From an uncultured Cetobacterium sp. (GTDB lineage Bacteria; Fusobacteriota; Fusobacteriia; Fusobacteriales; Fusobacteriaceae), in the NCBI GenBank assembly GCA_934085975.1, contig CAKOHT010000014.1, forward strand, positions 1-44,317: a DNA stretch of 44,317 nucleotides, read 5' to 3'. The notes beneath the pieces are model-generated. The model saw only the letters and a list, made by a program, of their open reading frames with translations, did not search any database and was not told the origin of the DNA. The position numbers were made by a program, and so were the translations under genes. Positions 23,388 to 31,680 of the stretch are shown here, one piece after another. Position 1 is the stretch's first letter, and each line of letters starts with the position of its first letter.

Positions 23388-24404
23388 ATGAGAATTGCTT
23401 TGGATGCCATGGGTGGAGATTTTGCACCTTTAGAGACAGTGAAGGGTGCTGTACAAGCTTTAGATGAACTAGAGAGTTTAACTGTGGTTTTAGTTGGGAA
23501 AAAAGAAGAGATAGAAGAGGAGTTAATAAAATATACTTACGACAAAAAAAGAATAGAGATTTATGATGCTAGAGAAGTGATTGAGATGACAGATGATCCT
23601 ATGTCGGCTGTAAGAAAAAAAAAAGATTCTTCTATGAATAGGATGTTGGAGTTAGTGAAATCTGGTAAAGTTGAGGCCTCAGTTTCAGCCGGAAATACAG
23701 GAGCACTAATAAGCGCTAGTCAGCTTAAATTAAGAAGGATAAAAGGAGTTTTAAGACCAGCTATAACAACTATATTTCCTAGTAAAAAAAGGGATATTGT
23801 TTTGATGGATGTTGGGGCAAATGCCGATTGTAGACCGGAATTTATAAATCAGTTTGCAACAATGGGGGCATTATATTATGAGGAGATGTTCGGAGTTTCA
23901 AATGCCAAAGTGGGACTTCTTAACATAGGAACTGAAGAGGGAAAGGGTAATGAGATTACAAGAGAAGCCTTCCATCTTTTAAAAAGCAATGATAAAATAA
24001 ATTTCATAGGAAGTATTGAAAGTAGAGAGATGATGGATGGAGATGTGGACGTAATCGTCACAGATGGCTTTACTGGAAATATGGTTTTAAAAACAGCTGA
24101 AGGAACTGCTAAGTTTATATTCTCTATTTTAAAGGAAGAGATAAACAGAAGTGTTTTAGGAAAGATGGGAGCACTACTATTGAAACCTATCTTAAAAAAA
24201 TTAAAAGTGAAGTTGGATTCATCTGAATACGGGGGAGCACTTTTTTTGGGAGTTAATGGAATATCTGTAAAGGCTCATGGAAATTCAACGGCTAGAGGAA
24301 TCAAGAATGCTTTAAAGGTGGCTAATAAATTTGCAGAGGATAAATTCATAGATAGGTTAGCTGAGGTAATGAAACAGAATCAAGGAGGAAGCGACGATGT
24401 TTAA
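23388..24404 (+). CDS. plsX: Phosphate acyltransferase PlsX
   Basis: Makes acyl-phosphate from acyl-ACP, the first step of phospholipid synthesis by the PlsX/PlsY route. 338 residues. MRIALDAMGGDFAPLETVKGA, SVSAGNTGALISASQLKLRRI-like and FIGSIESREMMDGDVDVIVTDGFTGN-like segments are diagnostic. GAGGAG precedes the ATG. Its last codons overlap the fabH start by 8 bases, coupling phospholipid and fatty-acid synthesis. Confidence 0.97.
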   Translation: MRIALDAMGGDFAPLETVKGAVQALDELESLTVVLVGKKEEIEEELIKYTYDKKRIEIYDAREVIEMTDDPMSAVRKKKDSSMNRMLELVKSGKVEASVSAGNTGALISASQLKLRRIKGVLRPAITTIFPSKKRDIVLMDVGANADCRPEFINQFATMGALYYEEMFGVSNAKVGLLNIGTEEGKGNEITREAFHLLKSNDKINFIGSIESREMMDGDVDVIVTDGFTGNMVLKTAEGTAKFIFSILKEEINRSVLGKMGALLLKPILKKLKVKLDSSEYGGALFLGVNGISVKAHGNSTARGIKNALKVANKFAEDKFIDRLAEVMKQNQGGSDDV

Positions 24405-25386
24405 AAATGTAGGGATAATAGGGTTAGGAACGTACGTTCCAGAGAATGTAATGACAAATTTTGATTTTGAGAAAATTATAGATACATCTGATGAGTGGAT
24501 TAGAACGAGAACGGGTATAGAGGAGAGAAGATTTGCAAGTGCGGATCAAGCCACATCTGATTTAGGGGCAGAGGCTGCAAAGATAGCTTTAGAGAAAGCA
24601 GGGCTTTCTGCAGAGGATATAGATATGATAATTTTGGCGACAACAACACCAGATTATCCAATTCAAAGTACAGCGTGTGTTGTACAGGAACTGATAGGAG
24701 CAGTAAATGCAGGAGCGGTAGATGTCAATGCTGCATGTAGCGGTTTCGTATATGCTCTGACAATGGCAAAAGCTTTAATCGCTTCTGGAATGAATAAAAA
24801 AGTGCTGGTAATTGGAGCAGAGGTTTTGTCCAAATGCGTAGATATGCAAGACAGAAATACTTGTGTTTTATTTGGGGATGGAGCAGCGGCAGCGGTAGTG
24901 GCAGAAGTAGAGGAAGGATATGGAATACTATCGCAATTTTTAGGAGCGGAACCTGATGTGAAGGGAGCTCTTAGAACACCGGCTGGAGGAACTAGAAAGC
25001 CATTGAGTCAAGAGGTTTTAGATGAGAGATCGAATTTTTTACAGATGAAGGGACAAGATGTGTTTAAGTTTGCTGTGAAAGCTCTTCCAAAAGCTACTTT
25101 AGAGGCTTTAAATGGTGCTGGTTTAAAAGCGGAAAATATAGATATGGTATTTCCACATCAGGCAAATGTTAGAATAATAGAGGCAGCTTCAAAGAGGTTA
25201 GAGATTCCAATGGATAAATTTTATCTGAATTTAAACAAGTTTGGTAATACATCATCAGCTTCGATTGGGTTGGCACTGGGAGAAGCCTTAGAGAAAGGTC
25301 TTGTAAAAAAAGGCGATACAGTTGTATTGACGGGATTTGGAGCGGGATTAACGTATGCTTCAATGATAATTAAATGGTCTTACTAA
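24397..25386 (+). CDS. fabH: 3-oxoacyl-ACP synthase III
   Basis: Starts each fatty-acid chain by condensing an acyl-CoA primer with malonyl-ACP. 329 residues. The Cys-His-Asn triad is complete: Cys114 in NAACSGFVYAL, His in FPHQANVRIIEA, Asn in NKFGNTSSAS. The start ISDEWIRTRTGIEERR-like region is typical. AAGGAGG lies inside the end of plsX, 8-base overlap. The downstream fabD has its own promoter. Confidence 0.97.
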   Translation: MFKNVGIIGLGTYVPENVMTNFDFEKIIDTSDEWIRTRTGIEERRFASADQATSDLGAEAAKIALEKAGLSAEDIDMIILATTTPDYPIQSTACVVQELIGAVNAGAVDVNAACSGFVYALTMAKALIASGMNKKVLVIGAEVLSKCVDMQDRNTCVLFGDGAAAAVVAEVEEGYGILSQFLGAEPDVKGALRTPAGGTRKPLSQEVLDERSNFLQMKGQDVFKFAVKALPKATLEALNGAGLKAENIDMVFPHQANVRIIEAASKRLEIPMDKFYLNLNKFGNTSSASIGLALGEALEKGLVKKGDTVVLTGFGAGLTYASMIIKWSY

Positions 25387-25394
25387 ATTTAGAA

Positions 25395-25423
25395 TTGACA
25401 GAGCAAAAATAATGTGATATATT
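25395..25423 (+). promoter_or_regulatory. Promoter of fabD
   Basis: TTGACA (25395-25400), 17-base spacer, TATATT (25418-25423), a near-consensus promoter in the fabH-fabD gap. ATGTG and CACAT half-sites flank the -10, but I cannot assign them to a regulator. Confidence 0.85.
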
Positions 25424-25455
25424 AAAAAACACATGTTATTTAAAAAGGAGTTAGT

Positions 25456-26361
25456 ATGAGTAAAATAGCTTTTGTTTTTCCAGGTCAAGGGACACAGTAC
25501 ATTGGTATGGGAAAAGATCTTTATGAGAATAGTGAACTAGCTAAAAAGGAGTTTGATAAAATCTTCTCTAATTTAGATTTAGATTTGAAGTCAGTTATGT
25601 TTGAGGGGAGCGAGGAGGAGTTAAAAGATACTAAAAATACTCAGCCTGCTATAGTGGCTATGAGTTTAGTTTTAGAGAAGTTACTAAGAGATAAAGGTGT
25701 TAAACCAGATTATGTAGCGGGGCACTCTGTAGGAGAGTATGCAGCGGTAGGATCAGCAGGATTTTTATCTATGGAAGATGCTGTAAAGTTAACGGCATTG
25801 AGAGGAAAAGCTATGAGTGAAGTGTCAGGGAAAGTTGTTGGAACAATGGCGGCAATAATCGGACTTGATGCGGATAAAATAGTTGAAACTTTAAAATCGG
25901 TAGAGGGAGTTGTTGAAGCGGTAAATTTTAATGAGCCTAAGCAAACTGTGATAGCTGGAGAAAAAGAAGCGATAGGAAAAGCTTGTGTAGCTCTAAAAGA
26001 GGCAGGTGCAAGAAGAGCTATGGAACTAGCTGTCTCTGGACCTTTTCATTCAAGCTTGATGCAACCAGCCGGTGAAATATTGAAAGAGGCTCTAGAGAGC
26101 TTTAATTTTGAAGAATCTTCAATAGTTTTGATTGCAAATACAACAGCAAAAGGTATCACAAAAGCAGATGATTTAAAAGAGGAACTATATAGACAAAGTT
26201 TTGGACCAGTTAAATGGGTAGATACAATTTTGGCTCTAAAAGAGGCAGGAGTGACAACTGTATACGAAATTGGACCGGGAAAAGTATTGAATGGTTTAAT
26301 AAAAAAGATTGATAAAGAGATAGAAGTTATCAATATTGAAAAGTTTTCAGACTTAGTATAG
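25456..26361 (+). CDS. fabD: Malonyl-CoA--ACP transacylase
   Basis: Loads malonyl groups onto acyl carrier protein. 301 residues. It starts KIAFVFPGQGTQYIGMGKDL and carries the nucleophile Ser91 in GHSVGEYAA and the catalytic His in SGPFHSSLM. AAGGAG precedes the ATG. acpP follows after 87 bases with its own promoter. Confidence 0.97.
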   Translation: MSKIAFVFPGQGTQYIGMGKDLYENSELAKKEFDKIFSNLDLDLKSVMFEGSEEELKDTKNTQPAIVAMSLVLEKLLRDKGVKPDYVAGHSVGEYAAVGSAGFLSMEDAVKLTALRGKAMSEVSGKVVGTMAAIIGLDADKIVETLKSVEGVVEAVNFNEPKQTVIAGEKEAIGKACVALKEAGARRAMELAVSGPFHSSLMQPAGEILKEALESFNFEESSIVLIANTTAKGITKADDLKEELYRQSFGPVKWVDTILALKEAGVTTVYEIGPGKVLNGLIKKIDKEIEVINIEKFSDLV

Positions 26362-26381
26362 GATACTAAAGATTATAAAAC

Positions 26382-26410
26382 TTGAAAAAATATATTAAAT
26401 TTGCTAATAT
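26382..26410 (+). promoter_or_regulatory. Promoter of acpP
   Basis: TTGAAA (26382-26387), 17-base spacer, TAATAT (26405-26410). A perfect 9-base inverted repeat covers the spacer and -10 (see the entry at 26389). Confidence 0.7.
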
Positions 26411-26413
26411 ATT
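26389..26413 (+). promoter_or_regulatory. Inverted repeat overlapping the acpP promoter
   Basis: AATATATTA (26389-26397), 7-base spacer, TAATATATT (26405-26413): perfect arms covering the promoter spacer and the -10 element. The position suits a repressor of fatty-acid genes (FapR/FabT-like role), but the sequence is not one of their known boxes as far as I recall, and pure A/T dyads arise by chance. Confidence 0.4.
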
Positions 26414-26448
26414 AATATAAATAATTAAAAAAATCAGGAGGAAAACAC

Positions 26449-26673
26449 ATGTTAGATAAAATAAGAGAAATAGTTGTAGAGCAATTGGGAGTGGACGCTG
26501 ACCAAGTAACTTTAGAGGCAAACTTTGTAGAGGACTTAGGAGCGGACTCGTTGGATACAGTTGAGTTAATAATGGCTTTTGAAGAGGAGTTTGATATAGA
26601 GATTCCTGATACAGAAGCAGAAAAAATTAAAACTGTTCAAGATGTTGTAAACTACATTGAGGCAAATAAGTAG
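26449..26673 (+). CDS. acpP: Acyl carrier protein
   Basis: A 74-residue acidic carrier of growing acyl chains. Ser34 in [13 protein letters not shown] receives the 4'-phosphopantetheine arm, the product made via CoaD at 31196. Helix-rich ends ([25 protein letters not shown]) are typical. CAGGAGG precedes the ATG. A hairpin follows before fabF. Confidence 0.98.
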   Translation: MLDKIREIVVEQLGVDADQVTLEANFVEDLGADSLDTVELIMAFEEEFDIEIPDTEAEKIKTVQDVVNYIEANK

Positions 26674-26681
26674 GAAAAATT

Positions 26682-26718
26682 AAAGGGGTATGAAAGTACC
26701 CCTTTAGTTATATTTTTT
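26682..26718 (+). terminator. Hairpin between acpP and fabF, probable partial terminator
   Basis: Nine-pair stem AAAGGGGTA / TACCCCTTT (26682-26690, 26697-26705), loop TGAAAG, then AGTTATATTTTTT, a delayed T run. It probably lowers fabF relative to the abundant acpP message. No separate fabF promoter is clear. Confidence 0.7.
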
Positions 26719-26747
26719 GGAAAAATAATGAAGAGGTGGATAAAATA

Positions 26748-27986
26748 ATGAGAAGAGTAGTTGTAACAGGGGTTGGTTTAATAACTTCACTAGGTACTGG
26801 GACGAAAAAATCTTGGGAAGCTATTAAAGCTGGAAAGTGTGGAATAAAAGAGATTAAATCTTTTGATACAACAGAAAGTGCTGTTAAAATAGCTGGTGAG
26901 GTTACTGACTTTGATCCAACTGAATTTGGAATAGAAAAAAAAGAGGTAAAAAAATTAGCTAGAAATACACAGTTTGCAATAGCCGCTGCAAAAATGGCAT
27001 TAGAGGACTCAGGACTTATTATAGATGAAAAAAATGCAACTAAAGTTGGAACAATAGTGTCATCTGGAATTGGTGGAATTGAAGTTTTTGAAGAACAGTA
27101 TGAAACAATGTTAGAAAAAGGTACTAGAAGAATATCTCCATTTACGATACCAGCAATGATAAATAATATGGCATCCGGAAATGTTGGAATTTATTTTGGT
27201 GCAAAGGGTCCAAACAAGGCTGTTGTAACGGCGTGTGCGGCAGGAACTCATTCAATAGGAGATTCTTATGAGATGATAAAATCAGGAAAAACAGATGCTA
27301 TGATAACAGGTGGAACAGAGGCTTGTATCACAAAATTTGCAATAAATGGATTTGCAAATATGAAAGCATTATCTACGAGAAATGATGAACCTGAAAAAGC
27401 ATCTAGACCATTTACAGCAGATAGAGATGGATTTGTAATGGGAGAGGGAGCTGGAATCTTGATATTAGAGGAGTTAGAATCAGCAAAAGCTAGAGGAGCG
27501 AAGATATACGCTGAGATTGTAGGGTATGGAGAGACTTGTGATGCCTATCATATAACATCACCAGCAGAGGGTGGAGAAGGAGCTACAAGGGCTTTTGTTA
27601 TGGCAATGGAAGAGGGAAATATAAAACCGGAAGAAGTTGGATACATCAATGCTCATGGAACATCAACACCTGCTAATGATAGAAATGAGACAGCAGCTAT
27701 AAAGGATGCTTTTGGGAAATCGGCGTATACTATGAATATCTCTTCGACAAAAGGAGCTACAGGACATGGACTTGGAGCAGCTGGAGGAATTGAAGGAGTA
27801 ATTTTAGCACTGGCAATAGCGGAAGGGGTAGTACCTCCGACAATAAATCTAGATAACCCTGATTTAGAGTTAGATTTAAACTACACTCCAAATAAAATGG
27901 TAAAAAGAGACATAGAAGTAGGAATGTCAAGTTCATTGGGATTTGGCGGACATAATGCTGTAATTGCAATGAGAAAATATAAATAG
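26748..27986 (+). CDS. fabF: 3-oxoacyl-ACP synthase II
   Basis: Elongating condensing enzyme of type II fatty-acid synthesis. From ATG 26748 the protein has 412 residues, the usual FabF size; GAGGTGG eight bases upstream fits this start better than the in-frame GTG 26736, which lies inside that site. Cys163 in TACAAGTHSIGD is the nucleophile, with His in NAHGTSTPAND and in TGHGLGAAG. No fabG, fabZ or enoyl reductase is in the window. rnc follows after 17 bases. Confidence 0.97.
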   Translation: MRRVVVTGVGLITSLGTGTKKSWEAIKAGKCGIKEIKSFDTTESAVKIAGEVTDFDPTEFGIEKKEVKKLARNTQFAIAAAKMALEDSGLIIDEKNATKVGTIVSSGIGGIEVFEEQYETMLEKGTRRISPFTIPAMINNMASGNVGIYFGAKGPNKAVVTACAAGTHSIGDSYEMIKSGKTDAMITGGTEACITKFAINGFANMKALSTRNDEPEKASRPFTADRDGFVMGEGAGILILEELESAKARGAKIYAEIVGYGETCDAYHITSPAEGGEGATRAFVMAMEEGNIKPEEVGYINAHGTSTPANDRNETAAIKDAFGKSAYTMNISSTKGATGHGLGAAGGIEGVILALAIAEGVVPPTINLDNPDLELDLNYTPNKMVKRDIEVGMSSSLGFGGHNAVIAMRKYK

Positions 27987-28003
27987 AAGAGGGAGAGAGA
28001 TAA

Positions 28004-28714
28004 GTGAAAAAATCGTACTTAGAATTAGAGGATAAAATAGGTTATACCTTTAAAAATAAGGAGTTGTTAAAAAATGCACTTATCCATAGATCTTTTGGAA
28101 ATGAACATGCTAAGTATAGGAAGTTGAATAATGAGAGACTGGAACTGCTAGGGGATGCAGTTCTAGATCTTATTGTGACGGAATATCTATATAAAAGTTA
28201 CCCAAATGCTTTAGAAGGGGACTTAGCAAAGCTAAAAGCTATGGTAGTAAGTGAGCCTGTTTTGGCGAGAATATCAAAAAGTTTGGGTTTTGGACAGTAT
28301 TTGATGTTGAGTAAAGGCGAAGAGTTAACTGGTGGAAGAGAGAGAAATTCAATATTAGGGGACGTTTTTGAGGCAATATTGGGAGCAATATATTTGGACT
28401 CGGATTTTATAGTAGCAAAAAATATAGCTATGAATTTCTTAAAATATCCAATTGAACATATAAATGAAAATGAAGATATTTTGGATTTTAAAACGATATT
28501 GCAAGAGTATAGTCAAAAAGAATATAAAATAATTCCAACTTATCAAGTAGTTAATGAGAATGGACCAGATCACCTAAAGGTTTTTGAAGTTGTGGCAGTT
28601 ATAAAAGATGATTTAACGGGATATGGAAAAGGAAAAAATAAAAAAAGCGCAGAGCAGTCAGCAGCGAAAGATATTTGTAAAAAGTTAGGAGTAAAGCTTT
28701 ATGAAACATTATAA
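28004..28714 (+). CDS. rnc: Ribonuclease III
   Basis: Cuts double-stranded RNA in rRNA processing and mRNA decay. 236 residues: the catalytic domain has NNERLELLGDAVLDLI with the metal-binding acidic residues and a second acidic motif in LGDVFEAILGAIYLD; the C-terminal dsRNA-binding domain ends GKGKNKKSAEQSAAKDIC. GTG start at 28004 after GAGGGAGAG. The end overlaps the next gene by 14 bases. The acpP-fabF-rnc order is a common bacterial arrangement. Confidence 0.97.
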   Translation: MKKSYLELEDKIGYTFKNKELLKNALIHRSFGNEHAKYRKLNNERLELLGDAVLDLIVTEYLYKSYPNALEGDLAKLKAMVVSEPVLARISKSLGFGQYLMLSKGEELTGGRERNSILGDVFEAILGAIYLDSDFIVAKNIAMNFLKYPIEHINENEDILDFKTILQEYSQKEYKIIPTYQVVNENGPDHLKVFEVVAVIKDDLTGYGKGKNKKSAEQSAAKDICKKLGVKLYETL

Positions 28715-29756
28715 TATTCCAATTTTTATAAGTCATTTTGGATGTCCAAATGATTGTGTTTTTTGTAATCAAAAAAAGATAAACGGTAGGGAGACAGATG
28801 TAACCACAGAGGATATAAAAGATATAATCGAAACATATTTAAAAACTCTTCCAAAAAAATCCAAGAAAGAAGTGGCTTTTTTTGGTGGAACTTTTACAGG
28901 AATTTCTATAAAATTACAAGAGGAATATTTATCTGTAGTTTATGAGTATATAAAAAATGGTTTGATTGATGGAATAAGATTATCGACAAGACCTGATTAT
29001 ATTGATAAAAAAATAGTAGATATGCTGAAAAAATACGGAGTTACAACTGTAGAGTTAGGGGTTCAATCTTTAGATGAGAAAGTGTTGTTGAAAACACATA
29101 GATTTTATCCGATTGAGAAAGTATATGAAGCTTCAAAGTTAATAAAAGAAGCTGGAATTGAGTTGGGAATACAATTGATGTTGGGACTACCGGGATCAAC
29201 TGACGAAAGTGATTTTGTAAGTGCTCTAAAAACAGTGGATTTAAAACCAAATATTGCACGAATTTATCCAACTTTAGTTATAAAAGAGACTGAAATGGCG
29301 GATATGTTTAAGCGTGGAAGCTATGTTCCACTGAGTTTAGAGGAAGCAGTTAAGAGGTGCAAAAAAATATATTCTCTTTTAGCTTATAATGATATAAATA
29401 TTGTTAGAGTTGGATTGCAACCAACAGAGGAGTTAAATGATAAGGAGAATGTTTTAGGAGGTCCTTTCCATCCAGCATTTAGGGAGTTAGTCGTCGGAGA
29501 GATATACTATGACTTTCTTAAAGAGGTGTATGATAGAGAGAAAAGGTTAGAAGTAGAAATAAACGAAAAGAATGTTTCCAAAATTATAGGTATAAATAAA
29601 ATCAATAGAGAGAAATTAGGAAAAAATTTAATAGTAAAGATGGATAATACGTTAGAGACAGATAGAATCAAAATAAATGAAAACATATACTCATGGAAAC
29701 AGGTTCTTAGGAGAGAGATAAATGAACCAGATAATAATAAATACCAACAAATTTAA
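28701..29756 (+). CDS. Radical SAM protein, Elp3-like without acetyltransferase domain
   Basis: A 351-residue radical SAM enzyme. The cluster motif CPNDCVFC (Cys15, Cys19, Cys22) binds 4Fe-4S; FFGGTFTGI and VELGVQSLDEKVLLKTHR match the Elp3/B12-independent radical SAM group, which in archaea and eukaryotes modifies wobble uridine. The C-terminal GNAT domain of Elp3 is absent. This type sits next to RNase E/G in other low-GC bacteria. It overlaps rnc by 14 bases and the RNase gene by 35. Substrate unknown; tRNA modification is a guess from family. Confidence 0.85.
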   Translation: MKHYNIPIFISHFGCPNDCVFCNQKKINGRETDVTTEDIKDIIETYLKTLPKKSKKEVAFFGGTFTGISIKLQEEYLSVVYEYIKNGLIDGIRLSTRPDYIDKKIVDMLKKYGVTTVELGVQSLDEKVLLKTHRFYPIEKVYEASKLIKEAGIELGIQLMLGLPGSTDESDFVSALKTVDLKPNIARIYPTLVIKETEMADMFKRGSYVPLSLEEAVKRCKKIYSLLAYNDINIVRVGLQPTEELNDKENVLGGPFHPAFRELVVGEIYYDFLKEVYDREKRLEVEINEKNVSKIIGINKINREKLGKNLIVKMDNTLETDRIKINENIYSWKQVLRREINEPDNNKYQQI

Positions 29757-31188
29757 AACAAGAGCAGCGGTTTTAGCAAAAGGCAAAGTCATGGAGATTC
29801 ATATTGAAAGAGAGGGAGAGGGAACACTGAATGGCAATATCTATAAAGGGAGAGTTGCCAATGTTCTTCCCGGTATGGAATCAGCTTTTGTCAATATTGG
29901 GCTTGAGAAAAATGCTTTTTTATATGTTAAGGATTTGAGGGATTTTGAAGAGAAATATTTAACTGGAATTACAAATAGTGGGAAACCGATAGAAGAGTTG
30001 CTGAATGTGGGAGATGATGTAGTAGTACAAGTTTTAAGCGATCCTAGAGGTAGTAAAGGTGCAAGAGTAACGACTCACTATACTATACCTGGGAAATTTT
30101 TAGTTTTGATGCCAAATAACGACCATATTGCTATATCAAAAAAAATAAAAGATGAAGTGGAAAGGGGACGGTTGGAGAAGCTTTTCTCAAAAATTGTTCC
30201 TGAAAATATGGGAGTTATAATAAGAACTGCAGCGGAAGGAAAAAGTGCTCACCACTTTGAAAAAGAGTTACAATACTTAAAGAAGAGGTGGGAAGAGATA
30301 GAAATCAAGATAAAAAAGGCAAAAACAGGTGAACTTTTATATAAAGATAATGATATTGTGAGCAAAGTGTTAAGAGACATAGTTGACAATGATATCGACG
30401 AAGTAGTTGTGGATAATGAAGGAGTTTATTTGGAAATAATTGAGTATGTGAAGGCTTTTAATGAAGGAATACCAAAGACAAAAATAAAGCTTTATACAGA
30501 AAAAGAGGAGATTTTTCATAGATATGGTATCCAAAAAGAGATAGAGAAATCTTTAGAGGTGACAACTTCGTTGGAGTGTGGAGGCTCTATTGTAATTGAA
30601 AAAACAGAGGCATTGGTCAGTATAGACGTAAATACTGGGAAAAATATAGGGAGCATGAACTTAGAGGAAACTGTGGTAAAAACTAATATGGAAGCTGCCG
30701 CTGAAATAGCAAGACAACTGAGAATAAGGAATTTGAGTGGAATTATTATTATTGATTTTATAGATATGAAAGTTGAAGAGGATAAACAGAAAGTACTAAA
30801 GGTATTAGAAGAAAATTTAGCTAAAGATAGAGTTAAGACAAATATAATACATTTTACTGATTTAGGATTAGTGGAGATGACTAGGAAAAGGTTAGGAAAA
30901 CCATTGAGTTATTATTTTCAAGATGAGTGTCCTATGTGTAAAGGAACTGGAAAAGTCCGAGGAAGTAGAGCTATTGTTGAGAATATATTAAAGGATTTAA
31001 AAGATATAGTAGAAGAAAAAGATATAAAAAATGTAAAAATAATAACGAAATCTTCGGTTAAAGAAAAAATAGAGGAGATATATTTTGATTTTATTAAATC
31101 TCTTTTACAAGCTTCTGGTAAGACAATAGAGATAACTGCAAAAAATAGGGATTTAGTAAAAGATTACGAAATATTATTAGAAAGTTAG
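29722..31188 (+). CDS. rng: Ribonuclease E/G family endoribonuclease
   Basis: A single-strand endoribonuclease for mRNA turnover and rRNA 5' maturation. 488 residues, close to RNase G length, with no RNase E-type C-terminal scaffold. An S1 domain lies at about 36-125 (NIYKGRVANVLPGMESAFVNIG), the catalytic aspartates are in LVSIDVNTGKN and IIIIDFIDM, and CPMCKGTGKV is the Zn-link. The start lies 35 bases inside the previous gene, with AGGAGAGAG upstream. With rnc nearby, two main RNases share one cluster. Confidence 0.93.
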   Translation: MNQIIINTNKFKTRAAVLAKGKVMEIHIEREGEGTLNGNIYKGRVANVLPGMESAFVNIGLEKNAFLYVKDLRDFEEKYLTGITNSGKPIEELLNVGDDVVVQVLSDPRGSKGARVTTHYTIPGKFLVLMPNNDHIAISKKIKDEVERGRLEKLFSKIVPENMGVIIRTAAEGKSAHHFEKELQYLKKRWEEIEIKIKKAKTGELLYKDNDIVSKVLRDIVDNDIDEVVVDNEGVYLEIIEYVKAFNEGIPKTKIKLYTEKEEIFHRYGIQKEIEKSLEVTTSLECGGSIVIEKTEALVSIDVNTGKNIGSMNLEETVVKTNMEAAAEIARQLRIRNLSGIIIIDFIDMKVEEDKQKVLKVLEENLAKDRVKTNIIHFTDLGLVEMTRKRLGKPLSYYFQDECPMCKGTGKVRGSRAIVENILKDLKDIVEEKDIKNVKIITKSSVKEKIEEIYFDFIKSLLQASGKTIEITAKNRDLVKDYEILLES

Positions 31189-31195
31189 GTGGAAA

Positions 31196-31678
31196 ATGAG
31201 ATTAGCTTTATATTCAGGAACATTTGATCCAATAACAAAAGGTCACAAAGAGATAATAAAACGAGCAAGTAAAATGTGTGATAGATTGATCGTTGCAGTT
31301 TTAAATAATGGTAGTAAAAAAACCTTGTTTTCTTTAGAGGAACGTAAAGAGATGGTAGAAGAGGTTTTGAAAGATATAGAAAATATAGAAGTGGTGGAGC
31401 ATAGTGGGCTACTGGCTAATTATATGAAAGAGAGAGGATGTAAATATATAATTAGAGGATTAAGAGCAGTTATTGACTACGAATATGAACTATCATTAGC
31501 ATATGGAAATTACGATATTTCTGATGGAGAGATTGAAACAGTTTTCATTCCAGCGTCGAAAGAGTATCTCTATGTAAGTTCTTCAGTTGTGAGGGAGTTA
31601 GCACTATATAAAGGAAAATTGGACAACTACTTAGATGAGTTTGTAATAGAGAAGATAAAAGAAAGATTTGAGGAGTAA
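31196..31678 (+). CDS. coaD: Phosphopantetheine adenylyltransferase
   Basis: Fourth step of coenzyme A synthesis: makes dephospho-CoA from phosphopantetheine and ATP. 160 residues. The nucleotidyltransferase signature GTFDPITKGHKEII, the IIRGLRAVIDYEYE segment and the YVSSSVVRELA motif are all present. AGGTGG precedes the ATG, 7 bases after the RNase stop. radA follows after 2 bases. Confidence 0.97.
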   Translation: MRLALYSGTFDPITKGHKEIIKRASKMCDRLIVAVLNNGSKKTLFSLEERKEMVEEVLKDIENIEVVEHSGLLANYMKERGCKYIIRGLRAVIDYEYELSLAYGNYDISDGEIETVFIPASKEYLYVSSSVVRELALYKGKLDNYLDEFVIEKIKERFEE

Positions 31679-31680
31679 GT

